A stretch of DNA of 64,000 nt from Neospora caninum Liverpool (taxonomy: Eukaryota > Apicomplexa > Conoidasida > Eucoccidiorida > Sarcocystidae). The stretch lies in assembly GCF_000208865.1 (NCBI RefSeq), contig NC_018395.1:3692606-3756605 (forward strand), in the 5' to 3' direction. The notes under the pieces were generated by a model. It worked only from the letters and a program-made list of their open reading frames with translations, was not told the origin of the DNA and did not search any database. This document shows positions 20,909 through 31,400 of the stretch, in pieces. The first letter of the stretch is position 1; each line of letters opens with the position of its first letter. A program made the translations under genes and the position numbers.

Positions 20909-21998
20909 GGATGGGCAATTCAGCAGTGTCTGTTAATCGTCGGGTGGGGATCAGAGAAGACAGACTGTGTTTGCGAACTGGAAGCAACCTGTTCCCCGGG
21001 ACAACTCTCTCCTCGCCTTCAACGTGCACATATGAGAAGCTTGCTTCATTCATTGCTACAGTAACTGAGGCATCCCCAGTCCGCCGTTTCATAATTCATG
21101 CTCGTCCTGGGATCCTGGTGGGCAAATTGTCACCAGAAGAGAACCTTCAAATTCCGCAACGCAGGCCCGAGTGGGTGTACAGGCTCTGCCAGGACTTTCC
21201 AAATGTATCATTCACATGCAACGGCGGTGTCAAGTCATTCCAAGAGGCCGAAGACCACCTGCTCAACACAAATGATAAGCTCGATGACGTTTTGGTAGGG
21301 CGAGATATGCTTGATAGGCCATGGTACTGGGGCTATCATGCCGTCAGTTGTATGGCTGAGAAAGAGGGATGCGGTGAGGGATGGACTTCGAAACCACCGG
21401 CCGCCTGGTAGGCAACAGAGCCGGTCTCCCCCAGGACCAGTTGCGCGTCGACAAACGGTAGAAGCATCTGGTTCCGGAGGGGGATGTGGGCAAGAATGAG
21501 CCATGGGAGACACTAAGAGGATCTGCAGTGATGACCAGGGCGGAGGAGTTGGAGCAGTATGCTTGCTACATCGTGGAAGTAGAGAATGCTGAGGGGGTTA
21601 GGCACACAGCAGATGAACGGCAAATGGGAACAGATCAAAGCAGGAAACACACCACAGAAGGAGGGTCAATCATCCTGAGCAGGCGAGTGTCGTTGCTCAG
21701 GCCGCTGTTGAATCTGTTCGCCGGCGAACCAGGAAGCCGTGCGTTTAAGCTGAGGCTTCAGGCTGCATGTGAGAGTCGAAACAGTCATCTTGCTGTAGAG
21801 AGTCGGTCATCAGTATGCACGAGGCCAGAGAGAGAACGCGGAGAAACACAGGCAGGTGAATACAGGAGGCAGATAGTTTCCACGAAGGCACGTAGGTTTC
21901 GGTTTCCAAGGCCGGAACCAACAGGAGAGATCATTCGTCGGGCCTTGGAAGTCTTTCCATCGGACGTTCTCGAACACCGACAGAGTGGCGAGACATGA
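20909..21998 (+). pseudogene. dus 3' fragment, monomer A3, mosaic
   Basis: The first 430 nt are a good copy of dus from about 6007. They stay open through the HAR, LSPEEN and NGG motifs, giving an open frame 20851-21411. At about 21331-21420 the sequence switches to the type found only in the degenerate B fragments, then returns to dus-like sequence to the stop at 21996-21998. The switch destroys the frame. The catalytic Cys region is absent, so this is a pseudogene. Confidence 0.82.
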
Positions 21999-23551
21999 CA
22001 CGCTATAGTGGTGTCATTTTTGCAAATACTGCGGGGGGGCGGGGAGTTTGGGGCATCTTCTATTTGTCCGTGAATTTAAAGAAAATAATGGGGATTGGTG
22101 GGTAACGTTAACTGACTTCCCTCTTGACGTACATTTCTGTGTTGCCTGTGCAATCTACCCAGAAACCCTGTGCAACTGCATTCAACTGAATGTTGTTTAG
22201 GGCAATCAGAAAGAGGTGAAATTTTTTTGCAAGCTCCTGTGACGAGAGTTGTTCCCAATGTCGAGTGCACGGTCTCGCCGCCTCCATGGAGCTGGAACGG
22301 CTGACAAGGCGAGCACACCAAATGAATGGAGACTCAGCTTCTCTTGTTTCCTCTCCTCCCGCGTCAGAAACGGACTGAACTTCGAATAAACACTCTACGC
22401 TGGTTTCTTGCGATAAGAGCATGGTTTCTACGCTGTACTGGTACGGCCGAACAGTGGATAGGAGCGGACGAAGGTTCAAATGAATAGATGCCGGGAGAAG
22501 AACCTCCGAACGAAACAGACCTGCACATTCGTGTCGAACACTGGAAGCGCAAGTGCGTTTGCGACAGTCATCACTCGGGATTTTCTTAGAGAGCCTGACC
22601 GTGACTGTGATACCGATGTGTTTTTTTTCACGGCGAATCCCAAGCGTTTTTCGAGTTCAATGGATGGAGGGGCCATGTCTGCACTGGGTGTATGCGTTGG
22701 ACCCCAGTTCAACACCTGAATGTGACTAGTTCCTCATTGGAGATCCTGTCGGTTCTGCCTTTTTCGTGGTCGCTAAATGAACGGACAAGACAGTGCTGGG
22801 GCAGGAGCACTCTAGTTCTGTCTAAGGAGAGGAGGGTCCGTGTTCGGGAACGGTGCTTGACTATGGCACTCAGGTTTTGCCTGTTCTTCCTCGCTGGTCG
22901 TCGACATAGAGGGTCTTGGATACATTGAGTCCAATCAAAAAAAGGTTACTAGGGAGTGACACGATACACTTTTTGTGTGAGTCCTGGAATTTATTTCGGG
23001 ACCCCCCCGCCCTGACAAATGAATAGAGTTCTTAGCGCCCTGGGCACACTTGCCCCCCCTTAGTTAGGCGACCCGCCCCGGTATAGAGAGGGGTACTGGG
23101 AAGCCGTCCGCGCTTCAGGCGATCGACTGCCACCACATTCCATTTCCCACGTACACAGAAACTCCCTGGAAGAAACTGAGCATAAATCGGATCAAACGAG
23201 AGTAAGTAGAGTCTATCTGAGCTCTTTCTATATTGTCCTTGGCCCTGCGAAAAAAATGGTCGGCTCGTGATCTGAGCACAGGCACCGCCCCCCAAGAAAA
23301 AGTGCAGGACAGGGTAGGGTGTACGACTCTCGGGGAGGTGGACGATCGAGACCTCGAAAAACCGACGAATTTGTCGCCGTCCATCAAGCTGGGTTACACC
23401 CCAGCACGGGCACTGATTCGCCGTAGGTGAACATATTTTCTGGGACCCTTATCATAACACGCGGTTCAATAGCTGTTTTACTTCAAGGCACATCGGCCGC
23501 GTTGCTTCGAGGGACTTGTGGATTTACATATAAACTGGTTTTTTGGCAGTC
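21999..23551 (+). repeat. spacer of monomer A3
   Basis: Close copy of 7111-8673 and 14760-16313, with a G-run cluster at 22032-22053 and the same TATAAACTGG before the SRS start. I see no gene in it. Confidence 0.6.
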
Positions 23552-24664
23552 ATGGAGCGGAACCCTTTCGTTGCAAGGCTGGGGGGTCCGGCGTGTGGCG
23601 TGTTGTTCTTTCTTTTCGTCACATGTCTGTGCCAGGCGTCGAGGGACATGAAAGACCAGGCGACGGCAATTGATCCTAATTGCGGGGATTCAGATAATGG
23701 TATTGAGTGCGTTTGTAGTGAGCCCCCCGCAGGCACGGATAGAGTAGCGGAATTCACTCCCGACGCATCTCTATCAGAGTCGAAAAATACAATTAGCATC
23801 CAGTGTCCCAACCAATACGAATTCAGGCCCAGTGAAAAATCAATGGTATGCACAGTGGGTAAAGATGGAAATGTGACGGACCTGGAACAGTGCGGATCAG
23901 CCAAGAAGGAAGAAATTAATGGTCTCTTGAATCCAGGCCCAGAACCCCCGCTGCAGTGGAGTGAAAGCGGCACCAGTGCAAAGAAGCGTTCATTGACACT
24001 GCCACAACCTAATTTCCCATTGATTGACAAGAGATTCTTCGTAGGATGCTTATCAGAAGGTGCCAGGGACAGAGCTCTGTCGCGCTCGAACAAGAAATCC
24101 TGTGTGGTGAATGTGCAAGTGGAGGCCAAGAAATCGTCGCTGCACGAGAACGTCCTCACTTGCGGCTACGGCGCAAACAGCAACACCGAAAAAACACCGG
24201 TGGCGACACTGACTTCCAACAACAACGCACTGACTATCGTTTGCGGCTCAGAAGGCCAACTCCATCCGACTGGGACACCGACGACTGCCTTCCTCTGCGA
24301 CATCTCCACAGAGAAGTGTTCGACAGCCGTAGAACTGACTGACGTGTTTCCTAGCTTCAAAGAAGCCTGGATTACAGTGGAAGGGGAAACAGGCACCAAC
24401 AAGCTTGTGATCCCCGAGGATGGCTTCCCTGAGGAGGACAAAATGATTATGTTGGGATGCAGCCTCAAGACGGTCTCAGGTAATGACAATAAGAAGAAGG
24501 AGAACACAACTGTACAGGAGGAGCCTACGTGTAAAGTGAAGGTGGTTATCCCTGCTGGAGGGAGGTCTTCTGCGACGGCGTCAGGCCCGAGCTCTCCGAT
24601 GTTTGCGTTCGCTGTGGGATTTCTATCTCTTGTGGTTTCTGGTGCATACTTGACTTCGCACTAG
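23552..24664 (+). CDS. SRS: SRS-domain GPI-anchored surface antigen, copy A3 (A/B chimera)
   Basis: The intact frame encodes 370 residues. The signal peptide and promoter are type A. Domain 1 is A-like at first but strongly diverged in its second half (Lys-rich AKKEEING, PLQWSESG). Domain 2 is the conserved form. From about 24358 to the stop the sequence equals SRS-B2 rather than A1 or A2, including the tail GGRSSATASGPSSPMF. This indicates a conversion or recombination tract. The start is the ATG at 23552. Confidence 0.9.
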   Translation: MERNPFVARLGGPACGVLFFLFVTCLCQASRDMKDQATAIDPNCGDSDNGIECVCSEPPAGTDRVAEFTPDASLSESKNTISIQCPNQYEFRPSEKSMVCTVGKDGNVTDLEQCGSAKKEEINGLLNPGPEPPLQWSESGTSAKKRSLTLPQPNFPLIDKRFFVGCLSEGARDRALSRSNKKSCVVNVQVEAKKSSLHENVLTCGYGANSNTEKTPVATLTSNNNALTIVCGSEGQLHPTGTPTTAFLCDISTEKCSTAVELTDVFPSFKEAWITVEGETGTNKLVIPEDGFPEEDKMIMLGCSLKTVSGNDNKKKENTTVQEEPTCKVKVVIPAGGRSSATASGPSSPMFAFAVGFLSLVVSGAYLTSH

Positions 24665-24897
24665 ACATTTGTGAGAGGCGACTCTGTTGTCCAGTTTTGT
24701 TTTCATCTTCTGTGGTATACCATCGCGGCAGCTGTTTTTTTTTGCGCGGTGGTGTGTTGGGGAAACATGACCAGGGAAGTAAGATACATCGTTCTTGGGT
24801 TTTTTGTCGTGTTTTTAAGAAAGTGTATTTTCCTTTACAGACTCTACTTTGACGTGTCACAAATCAACGGGTTTGCCCATCCGTCATGCCATGAATG

Positions 24898-27800
24898 TTT
24901 CAGTTTATATTGAAAAGGGGGATCTTCGGAAGCGCAGATTAAGTCTGCAGCGCGGACGGAAAATCTATCGTATTCCTTTGCGAGGATGAACATATCCGTC
25001 GCTGAGGGCCTTCAGTGGGTTCAAAGTGGCACGGAGTCTCGTAGAAAGAGATGTGTACCATAAATAGGGTGGGATTCCTTTATGTTTGGAGGCTGAAAAG
25101 TCAGGCTTTCGAATACATTGTTTCTCTGACGGACTGAAATGAGTCCTCGCGGAGGATCTGTTGTCGCTTCTGCTGAAGAGTGATTCACGGAGTGCCCAAA
25201 TCAGCCATGCAGCAGATGGTGACCACGCACGTAAACGAATGCATCGATGTAGACGTTGTGTTGCATGAATGTGCTTTGATCGTTTTGATGACTGAATGGG
25301 TGTATCACCGTCCTGTAAAACAGTGTTGTGCAGAGGAGAAATATTTTGTAGACGACAGATTGCCCATGCACCGCCTGAAGACACCGTACTGTCACATGCA
25401 GGTTTGCAGAGAGGATAAGTCTCACAAAAATGTACAGTACAAATTCTCTCCTGGATCGAAAGGGTGCACGCCCGCCCCTGAACCCCGCAGCCCAGTTGCG
25501 TTAGTTACGGGTCCTGCGGAGAAGATCCAGCGACGGTAAAACACTCTAGGTCGTGCTTGCTTGTTTCCGATGGCACATACCGATCACCGCTGACACGCTT
25601 GCAGAGCTCTCCTGTAAGTACCCTTTGGATGAATGTAACCCTTTCGCCAGCACTTTTGTCGGGAGACTGAGTTCTCTGCATACCCGCAGGAGCAATCCAG
25701 TTACTCATCTTCGAACCATAGCACCACAAACACCTGCAGGCAACACGCAGGATAGAGAACGCATACAGTAAGACGTTGCTTTGCCGTCCGACCTCCTAGA
25801 AAGGCACGCTCTCTGATGCCAGTCCAGATACCCTCAACAAGGAAAGAGGAACTGGTCCATTCAAGACGATTCCCATGAAACTGCTGGTTTGACGTGCATT
25901 TCCAGGCCGCGCAAGTTTGGTACCCGGCGGTGACCCCGCCCCTCGAGTGTGGCTACCGCCGTTTTCGCAAACTGGGGTCGGAAAGAACGGGAACTATCGC
26001 ATTTTTGCGTAAGGTACGGAATTTGCCAAAGTCTTCTTGTGTGGAAGCGTGCGTCTCGTCTCGCCTGTGCTTTGCTCGTGAGTCACCACGGCTCTGCCTC
26101 TCTGCTTCGTGCACGGCTGGCGACGGTTTACCGTTTATAAGCCTCTGAGGTCGCGCAGTCCCCTATCTGGCGAACACCGTTCCGGTGGCGCCAGAAGCGA
26201 TGAGTCTTCTCGTTTTGGGGGGACTTGCACATCGTGTTGGGATGGACTTGTTCCTCTCTGGATGCCCGTCCTGACCAACCTCATTCCCTCAGCTGCCTGG
26301 CTTCGTCTGCCGTTTTCCAGGTCTTTGCAAACGGGCCGTTTCGCTAGGCGGTACACACTTTTCCATTTCTGCAGCCTGCGTTGAAAGCTGGCAGGCAGGT
26401 GGTGCCTGAGTGGACGGCTGAGACGTCGTCTCCTTGCCGCCTTTTCTTCTTGCAGTTGGACTATGCGTGCGTGCACTGTTTCCAGCTGAATGTTCCTTCA
26501 GGTATGGGAGGTTTTTTCGCGTGCTGCTTTGCATGACCAGGAAACTGTTCAGAATATTTCTAGCTCATCTCTTCCCAGTCCTTCCTTTTCCCCCCCTCCC
26601 TCCACTTCACAGACCCGCTCTTCTTCCTTCGGGCCGTCGTCTTCCTCCCCGACTCTATCACGGAACTGAACGCATGCGTCCTTTTCCACCCGGCTTTCAT
26701 TTCCCTGCCATCTGCGTCTCCGTCCCGGACTTCTCGTGAACATCTGAGGACATTCGTCACCCTCCTGGAGACAGACAGGACGAAAACGGCGTGAGGGAGG
26801 CATTCGAGAGAACTGGGGGAAGACATCCGTACACTGGGAAAAAGGAAGGATCCGGCTTTTGGAAGGGGGGGGGGGTGGACGCTGAGGACTCCTCTCCTTC
26901 GTTCGCGTACGCTCTCACGTACCCCCCTTCTCTGGTTGCATCTTCCTGTCGGCTCACAGCCGTTGAATGCTGTTTCTCTGGAAATCTTCGCTTTTCACCA
27001 TGAACTAACTGCGCTGCACGTGCCGGTGCCTCTGGCATGAGCTGCGGCGGTCGAAAGAGCGAAGGCCGGGCACTAAAGTTTTTTCGTCGCGTAGGTTGGC
27101 ATGCTTGTGAAGAGTCCATCCGCCTCTTCCTACGAATGTCTTTTCGGAACGTCTTCGATTCAAGCCGGGAAAAATGGCGAGCCTCGAGGACGTCACACCA
27201 CACATGGCGACGGGATCGCGTGTGCTGTAGAGATCAGGGAAATTGCGGTTTTTCCTCCAAGCAAGTCTCTCTTCTCTGCGCTGTACCGGCGCATGTCTCA
27301 AGGCTGGTCACAGTAGTTACAGTGGCTTTGCCGCCCTATCGCGTTCGTTTTCCCTCTCTTGTCGTTTGTCCTTCCGTTAAGTTGTTTCCCGTCGCCGGGA
27401 CAGTCTGTCCTCGACGCCCTCGCCTCGGCGACTCCCGCGACTGCCTTCGCCTACCTCTTTCTCCTGTCTTTTACCCTTTTTCCCCTCACGCGAGCTCACC
27501 TTCCGGAAAACTGCTCCCTGGTGACAGTTTTTCTCGAGCACACTTCCTTCCCTCTCAGCTCGGTCAAAAACAACAGAAAACTCGGCAAAAACAGATGGCG
27601 TTTGAAAGCTCTCCAAGGGAGACGGCCACTTTTTTTTCTGTTCTGAACACGGAGACCAGGGGGTGACCATCAGCGTTCGAGCATCCGATTGTTTCTCTCT
27701 CTCCAGACTCCCCACCTCCGTCCTTCGCTCTCTTCGATGTGCGCCACAGATTCCGGCCCCCCCAATTCTCTTTCCATCTTCCGTGTCTCTGCCCAACTCC

Positions 27801-28486
27801 CCGCCGTTAGTTTTCGAATCCGTTTCAAATGCGGGACGGGTCACAATTTCGCAGCGCCTTCCTCGCTTTCCGGTCCTCGTCTTCAGCACTTCACTTCTCG
27901 TCTGTCGTCGTTTTCCTTCTGGATCTCTGCTGTGTTTCCCGTTCTCGTCCTTGGTGTCTTCCGTAAGCGTTCCGGTGGCCTCGCTTTCTGCCGGGTTTTG
28001 CCGTCTTTTCGCCAGTGAATTTCGTCTTCTCTTCAGCGCCCGCGGCTTCGCTTTCTGCCGGGTTTTTGCCGTCTTTTCGCCAGTGAATTTCGTCTTCTCT
28101 TCAGCGCCCGCGGCTTCGCTTTCTGCCGGGTTTTTGCCGTCTTTTCGCCAGTGAATTTCGCCTTCTCTTCAGCGCCCGCGGCTTCGCTTCCGTGCCTTCC
28201 TTTTGCGGGGGTGTGACGTGTGCTCCTTCGCCGCGCCGCTCACGACTGGACGGAGACCCACCGCTCTCTCGTCTCTCCTTCGAGACACCTGCTGATCTTG
28301 CTTCTCCCCAGAAACTTTTCGCGCCTGGATATTTCCGCACGGAGCTCGCCTGTCCCGTACCTCCGCCGCTCCCGGTCCTTGCACGAGAACGAGAAAGAGA
28401 GTGACAGAGAGAACGCGCAACAGAAAGGGAGACCTGGATCTCTCCTTGCTCATTCCTCTCTGTTTTCCTTCTCGAGTTGGGCGAGG
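24898..28486. other. non-coding region between the SRS array and PP4R3
   Basis: The array homology ends at about 24897. Open frames (for example 25180-25539, 27037-27666 and several on minus) overlap each other on both strands and show no domain or splice support. The CT-rich 26.5-28.4 kb part is probably the PP4R3 promoter and 5' UTR. It contains the 68-bp tandem repeat at 27981-28190. Confidence 0.45.
27981..28190. repeat. 68-bp tandem repeat, about 3 copies
   Basis: A unit of 68-69 bp beginning TTTCTGCCGGGTTTTTGCC and containing CTTCTCTTCAG is repeated three times with only a few differences, then decays near 28190. It lies about 300 bp upstream of the PP4R3 start, in the presumed 5' UTR or promoter. 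It encodes nothing recognisable. Confidence 0.85.
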
Positions 28487-31400
28487 ATGGGACGCACGGG
28501 CGACGCTGAGGGCTCGCCCGACGCGCCTCTGTCTAGTGCAGGCCTCGCGGGCGTTTCCCGAGAGGCGCCCGGCCGCGCGCCGCGCGAATCGCGGAGAGAG
28601 AAGGTGGAGCGGGAGCATGGCGCGGCGTCTGGGGCTACTCCGACCGACGACGCCTGCATCGAGGCGGGCAACGGAGAAGAGAACGGAGATCCAGAGGCTG
28701 GGACGGGGCGAGAGAGCGCAGAAGCGGCGCGCGAGCACGAAGGGCCGTTTGCCGCCGAGACAGAAGAAGACGTCGATATGGAAGAGCCGTTGCCTGCCGC
28801 AACGGGAGACGGTGGGGACGGGAACGCCCATTTCCCTCAAGAAGAGGCTGGCGCTTCCCCGGGGCGTTTCGCATCCACGGGGGAATCCGGGACGCCGTCT
28901 GTATCGGTACCGTCTCCACTGTCGGGCTTTTCCGGAGGCGACTCTGGGGGCTGTTCCGCAGCTTTTGCTCTGAGCAGCGAGGTCGCGCCTTCCGCGCGGT
29001 GTCGCGCGCCAGAGAAGGGCGACGCCCCCGCGTCGGAGCCGGGAATGGAGGCGGAAACGGGTGAGTTTTCGCGGCTTTTTCACGCCGAGCCTGGTCCGTC
29101 TTCGGCCCCGACCCTGGCTGACCCAGGAGTCTCCACTGGCTCTTCGGGTGGCGAGGCCAGTGTCGCGCCTTCGTGTTCCGACTTCTCCGCTGCGGGAGCG
29201 TCGAGTGCACCCGAAGCGCTCGCAGAGGCATCCGCGTCGCCTGCCTCGTCTGTCAGTTCCCCAGACGTGTCTCCAGCTGACTCTCCGCCTCCTCAGACTT
29301 CCTCTCCCGCCGCGTCGCCTGCGTTTCCCAGCGCCTCGGCTGGTCGCCCTCTGTCTCGCGCGGCGGCGAGAGCAGGCGTGAACATGACTGACGCTCTTCC
29401 TCCGGGGCTGCGGCCTGACATTCTTCTTCACTCGCCGCCCGAAGTCGTTCGCCAGTATGTTGCTGAGCACTTTGCGCATCTCCACTTCTCGGAGAAGAAG
29501 GCGCTGCTCGCCGGGGGCGAAGACTCGGGCGACTCGAGCGAGGAGAGCGAAGAGGAGAAGGAAGACTGTGGAGACCGCGACAAGGAGGGAGTTTCGAAGC
29601 GAGAGGTGGCAGGCCGGAGAGACGGTGAAGAGGAGGCCGAGGGCTCGAGTTCCGAGGGCGGGAACCTGCGAGGGCCAGCGGCGAACGAAGGAGAGTCGGA
29701 CGCCGTCGCACAGGCAACTGCCTCTGGGGAGACGTGCGGGGAGGGAGAAGACGCCGTTTTCGGAGGAGAGAAAGCCGCCAAGCTCCGAGAGATGGCGATG
29801 AAGGCGAAGCAGAGCGCGAGGGGTTCTTCGAGTCTCCGCGGCGAGGGAAAGAAGAGACGAAAGCTCGAGACTGACAGCGAAGAGGCCCCGCGCTTGCACC
29901 CTGTCAACTCCCTCAATCTGAGTTGCAGGAGAGTGAAACTCTACGAAGTGGACGACACGGTAAGTCGGGAGAGAGAGGAGAACTGGGTTTCGGCACAGGC
30001 GCCACGGTTTTCAAGACTGCCGTCCGCGAGGTTCTTTCTGTGCGCGTAGACCGCGGCTTCGCGTAGGTGTGCGGACGGCGCAAACATCGACACTTGTAGG
30101 TAGTGCCGTCGCTGCGGGAGGGGGCCGGGCGCTGAAATGAGCTTCCTCGTTTCAGACCGAAACCCCGTGTCTGAAAGAACGCGTTTCGCTCTGTGGCGTG
30201 AAGCGCGGGTCGCCGGAATCCGCGCCTGTCCCGCCTCGCGACTGTCTGCGGGCTCCTCTCTGCTCCTGTCTCCGCCAGGGCCGCTGGATCGACAAAGGAA
30301 CTGGTCACTTCTACGTCACTGAGGGGAGCGGCACGGCTGCAGGCGACGGCGGGGCGCGAGAAGAAGAGCTGTCGAGGCTCTATCTCGAGCGGGACGGAGG
30401 CGAGGGACGCAGAGACGAAGATGACGAAACAGGCATGGCTCGGCTTATAGTCGAAGACGAAGAAAACGGGAAGGTCTACGTGGATACGGCGATTGGCAAC
30501 AACTACGCGTACCAGCACCAGAAAGGTGAGCCAGTGGTGCAGAAGGGAGAAGGGGAGCGAGGGTGCGCGAGGGCGACAGAGACGAGGTTACAAGGAGAGC
30601 GACACCGAGGCCGAAAACCTGGGAACGAGGAAGGGAGGGGGAGAGGAGGAAAGAACCGAGTCGATAAAAGACAAGGCGGGGAAGCGTCCAGGAGACTGCG
30701 CGAAGAAAAAAGCGAGAGTGGGGGGAGGCGAGAAACGGGAGGAACGCGAAACGGAGAGGGACGAAAGCAGGGAATGAGGCTCGTGGGGCACACTTGCGAC
30801 GAACCCGAGACGACTCCCACTCCCCCCCGCGTTTCTCTCTTCAGTGGTAGACCGCGGCCGTGTACGTCGTGGGCGAGTCAAGAGCTCGCAAAGAGGTTCA
30901 CACGTTGAACATCCGTTCTCCAGTCAGGTTGATGGATACCTGAACGGTGTTGAACGCGGTTCACCACGTAAACGGGCGTCTCCAAAGTATCGAGATCGAG
31001 AGCGGCGTGGTGACAGGATAAGGAACCGCTTAGGAGGCGCGTCTCGGCAGCGTGCGTCACTCGATCCGGAGTGGGAGGGAGAAAGGATTCCACGGCAGGA
31101 GGCGCTGAGAGGCCTTCCTCGTGCAAGAGTCTCGCACGTCTCCTGGTGTGTCTGTTTGGCCTCTCTTTTTTTCTAGACTCGATCATTACCTGGCAAGAAG
31201 GCCGAACGGGCGACGTCTACCGGGCCTTGTCTTTTCAGCATCCCCATGGCTGCTTCGCCTGCTGGTACGTGCCGTTCAAGAACGAAGAGCGAACGAACCA
31301 GAGGGGAGGGGAAAACAGTGGCGAGTGTGTGCCGCCCTTCGGAGTCGACAATCTGGACAAACTTTGCACCTTTTCACCCATCGAGGAAGCCTGCTACCGA

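Noticed and set aside
25180..25539. 119-codon frame between the array and PP4R3
   Set aside because: The opposite strand is equally open (24965-25384). There are no domains, signal peptide or splice partners.
27037..27666. 209-codon plus-strand frame upstream of PP4R3
   Set aside because: CT-rich composition typical of 5' UTR, no recognisable protein features, and minus-strand frames overlap.
28169..29899. 576-codon minus-strand open frame opposite PP4R3 exon 1
   Set aside because: It is antisense to a well-supported coding exon with GC-rich third positions. It is Arg-rich with no domains, so it is a shadow frame.
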